A program made the position numbers and the translations under genes. The notes under the pieces were generated by a model. The model saw nothing but the letters and a program-made list of their open reading frames with translations. It ran no database searches and was not told where the DNA came from. Shown here piece by piece: positions 12,039 to 13,224 of a stretch of 13,224 bases of DNA; position 1 is the stretch's first letter, and each line of letters opens with the position of its first letter. This DNA is from JBBQXK01 sp038251625 (GTDB lineage: Bacteria; Pseudomonadota; Alphaproteobacteria; Rhodobacterales; Rhodobacteraceae): positions 1 through 13,224 of the forward strand of contig JBBSBE010000107.1 of assembly GCA_038251625.1 (NCBI GenBank), given 5' to 3'.

Positions 12039-12395
12039 TCAGAGGTTGCGCAGGCGCGGCATCTGGATGCGCAGTTGTGCCGCCAGCCAGACCGAGGCCG
12101 GATCGGGCGTCATCAAAAGACCGCCAAGCCGCTCGAACCCACTGTTCGCCTGCATTTCCGCAACGCGCGCCGCGTAGGCCTCAGACCCTGTGTGGTAAAG
12201 GATCGTCGCTTTCAGCAGCGTGACCGCGATGGCAAGCACCAGAATCGGGCGCAGGATGGGTATGGACCGGCGACGACGGCTGACATAGTACGAACGGCCA
12301 ATCAGTCCCGGTGCCTCGAAACCCATGCCCTTGGCATGCGCCTTCTCGAGCCGCGCAACGCGCGAGTAGAAATCTTGAAGATTTGGGTCCAACAT
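12039..12395 (-). CDS. Single-pass membrane protein of unknown function
   Basis: I do not recognise a named family. 118 residues from ATG 12395. A cytoplasmic-looking N-terminus (MLDPNLQDFYSRVARLEKAH, helical and amphipathic) is followed by GFEAPGLIGRSYY (25-37), a very basic SRRRRS stretch (39-44), one membrane helix at about 47-66, and a C-terminal tail containing FERLGGLLMTPDPASVWLAAQLR (87-109). The Arg cluster before the helix predicts N-in, C-out. Proteins of this shape occur in Rhodobacteraceae as hypotheticals next to housekeeping genes. ATG 12395 is chosen over ATG 12404 because the GGTGGG stretch is then at a usable distance. It follows prmA on the same strand after 131 bases. Confidence 0.75.
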   Translation of the reverse strand: MLDPNLQDFYSRVARLEKAHAKGMGFEAPGLIGRSYYVSRRRRSIPILRPILVLAIAVTLLKATILYHTGSEAYAARVAEMQANSGFERLGGLLMTPDPASVWLAAQLRIQMPRLRNL

Positions 12396-12471
12396 CGCTT
12401 GCATCCCACCAACATAACCCCCAACCCAAGGCCAAGTTGAGCCGGAAAAATGGCTGAAATAAGGCAACTAC

Positions 12472-12507
12472 GGCGAATAAGGCCCGTGTTTGTCCAAATT
12501 ATCCGCC
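12472..12507. repeat. Inverted repeat between prmA and the 118-residue gene
   Basis: Minus-strand GGCGGATAA and TTATTCGCC pair along all nine positions if one G-U is allowed, with an 18-base loop. There is no T-run after it, so it is not a standard terminator. It could be a structured end of the prmA message or an operator for the next gene. This 131-base gap is otherwise AT-richer than its surroundings and I found no convincing promoter. Confidence 0.3.
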
Positions 12508-12526
12508 AATCTGGGCAAAAGCGGCC

Positions 12527-13224
12527 TCATTTGCGTTGCAGAACCAGCGTGGACCATTCGCCGATATCTTCACGCTCCACATCGGCGAATCCCTCGGCAC
12601 GATAGGCGGCACCTACAGCCTCGGCCTGCACAACAAGGAGGCCCGACAGGATCACCCGCCCGCCCGTCGCCACATGTGCGGCCATGGATGGCGCCAGTTC
12701 GATCAGCGGGCCCTTCAGGATATTGGCGAAAATAAGGCCGAAAGGCGCCCCCGATGCCAGTGTGGCATGTTCAAAGCCTGCCGCCTCGACCACCGCCACC
12801 CGGCCCTCAAGCCCATTGATGGCAAGGTTGGCGCGCGTCACATCCACGGCCACGGCGTCAATGTCCGACGCGATGACGCGCGCCTCGGGCAACACCATCG
12901 CCGCCGCCATCGCCAGCACCCCCGTGCCGCAGCCGATATCGGCAACCGCCCCCGGCGCGAAACCGGGCGTGGCCATCCGGTCCAGCGCGCGCAGGCAGCC
13001 CAGCGTCGTGCCGTGATGGCCGGTGCCGAACGCGACCGTCGCCTCGATCTGCAGGCCGACGCGTGCGGGCGGCACCCGCCCGACATCGTGGCTGCCGTAA
13101 AGAAAGAAGCGCCCCGCCTCGATCGGCGCAAGTTCGCGCCGCACCTTGGCCACCCAGTCGATCTCGGGCAGTTCGGAAAGCGCGAAATCGGCAGCGCCAA
13201 AGGCGGCAGCCAGCAGCATCAGCG
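12527..13224 (-). CDS. prmA: Ribosomal protein L11 methyltransferase PrmA (5' end outside window)
   Basis: S-adenosylmethionine-dependent enzyme that methylates ribosomal protein L11. About 232 codons are visible; the frame is still open at the window edge, and the family is usually about 290 residues, so roughly 60 N-terminal residues are missing. The ATG at 13219 is an internal methionine. Seen motifs: VAFGTGHHGTTLGCLRALD (conserved PrmA FGTGxHxTT), the SAM-binding motif I VADIGCGTGVLAMAA, the acidic motif II VIASDIDAVAV, and IFANILKGPLIELA (the N-I-L catalytic region, with a GRVILSG strand after). It lies upstream of the 118-residue gene on the same strand, 131 bases apart. The L11-binding N-terminal domain cannot be checked here. 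Confidence 0.93.
   Translation of the reverse strand, partial: LMLLAAAFGAADFALSELPEIDWVAKVRRELAPIEAGRFFLYGSHDVGRVPPARVGLQIEATVAFGTGHHGTTLGCLRALDRMATPGFAPGAVADIGCGTGVLAMAAAMVLPEARVIASDIDAVAVDVTRANLAINGLEGRVAVVEAAGFEHATLASGAPFGLIFANILKGPLIELAPSMAAHVATGGRVILSGLLVVQAEAVGAAYRAEGFADVEREDIGEWSTLVLQRK

Noticed and set aside
1..13224. CRISPR array, tRNA, rRNA, insertion sequence, phage or toxin-antitoxin genes
   Set aside because: No regularly spaced repeats, cloverleaf-like stretches, transposase motifs or paired small toxin/antitoxin genes were seen on either strand.

Overview
The window reads as chromosomal DNA of a GC-rich alphaproteobacterium, most likely from the Rhodobacteraceae/Paracoccaceae. 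Evidence: the protein sequences (HtpX, RuvC, TolQ, YbgC and a short DUF1127 protein) have the form I associate with that family, the ruv genes sit next to the ybgC-tol-pal-cpoB cluster, and an alphaproteobacterial SOS-type box (GTTC-N7-GTTC) is present. No phage, transposon, CRISPR array, tRNA or rRNA was seen. Almost all genes lie on the minus strand, so transcription runs from high to low coordinates; only a 45-residue gene (5874-6011) and a DUF1127 gene (11693-11905) are on the plus strand.

Region 1 (3-5709) is a complete Tol-Pal envelope cluster in the order ybgC, tolQ, tolR, tolA, tolB, pal, cpoB. TolQ, TolR and TolA form the proton-driven inner-membrane part. TolB and CpoB are periplasmic, and Pal is the peptidoglycan-binding outer-membrane lipoprotein. 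Together they keep the envelope layers attached and constrict the outer membrane at division.

Region 2 (5874-8169) separates tol from ruv. It holds a tiny basic plus-strand protein convergent with a minus-strand pair: an unrecognised 207-residue protein and a DUF2161 protein with PD-(D/E)XK nuclease-like residues. The pair ends at a rho-independent terminator lying inside the 3' end of the convergent small gene. A secreted DUF1194 (von Willebrand A-like) protein follows ruvB.

Region 3 (8200-11405) is the Holliday-junction set ruvC-ruvA-htpX-ruvB. The membrane protease gene htpX separates ruvA from ruvB and appears to carry its own heat-shock (RpoH-like) promoter. An intact LexA-type box lies immediately before ruvB, and a degenerate one lies in the ruvC leader. 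My reading is that the ruv genes respond to DNA damage in two separate transcription units, with a protein-quality-control gene under different control between them.

Region 4 (11406-13224) holds the ruvC/DUF1127 divergent intergenic region, the DUF1127 gene with two 3' hairpins (the second a strong terminator), a 118-residue single-pass membrane protein of unknown function, and the 3' part of prmA, cut by the window edge.

The genes themselves are mostly well-known housekeeping genes. The most interesting content is the regulatory arrangement around ruv/htpX and the uncharacterised 207-residue/DUF2161 pair.
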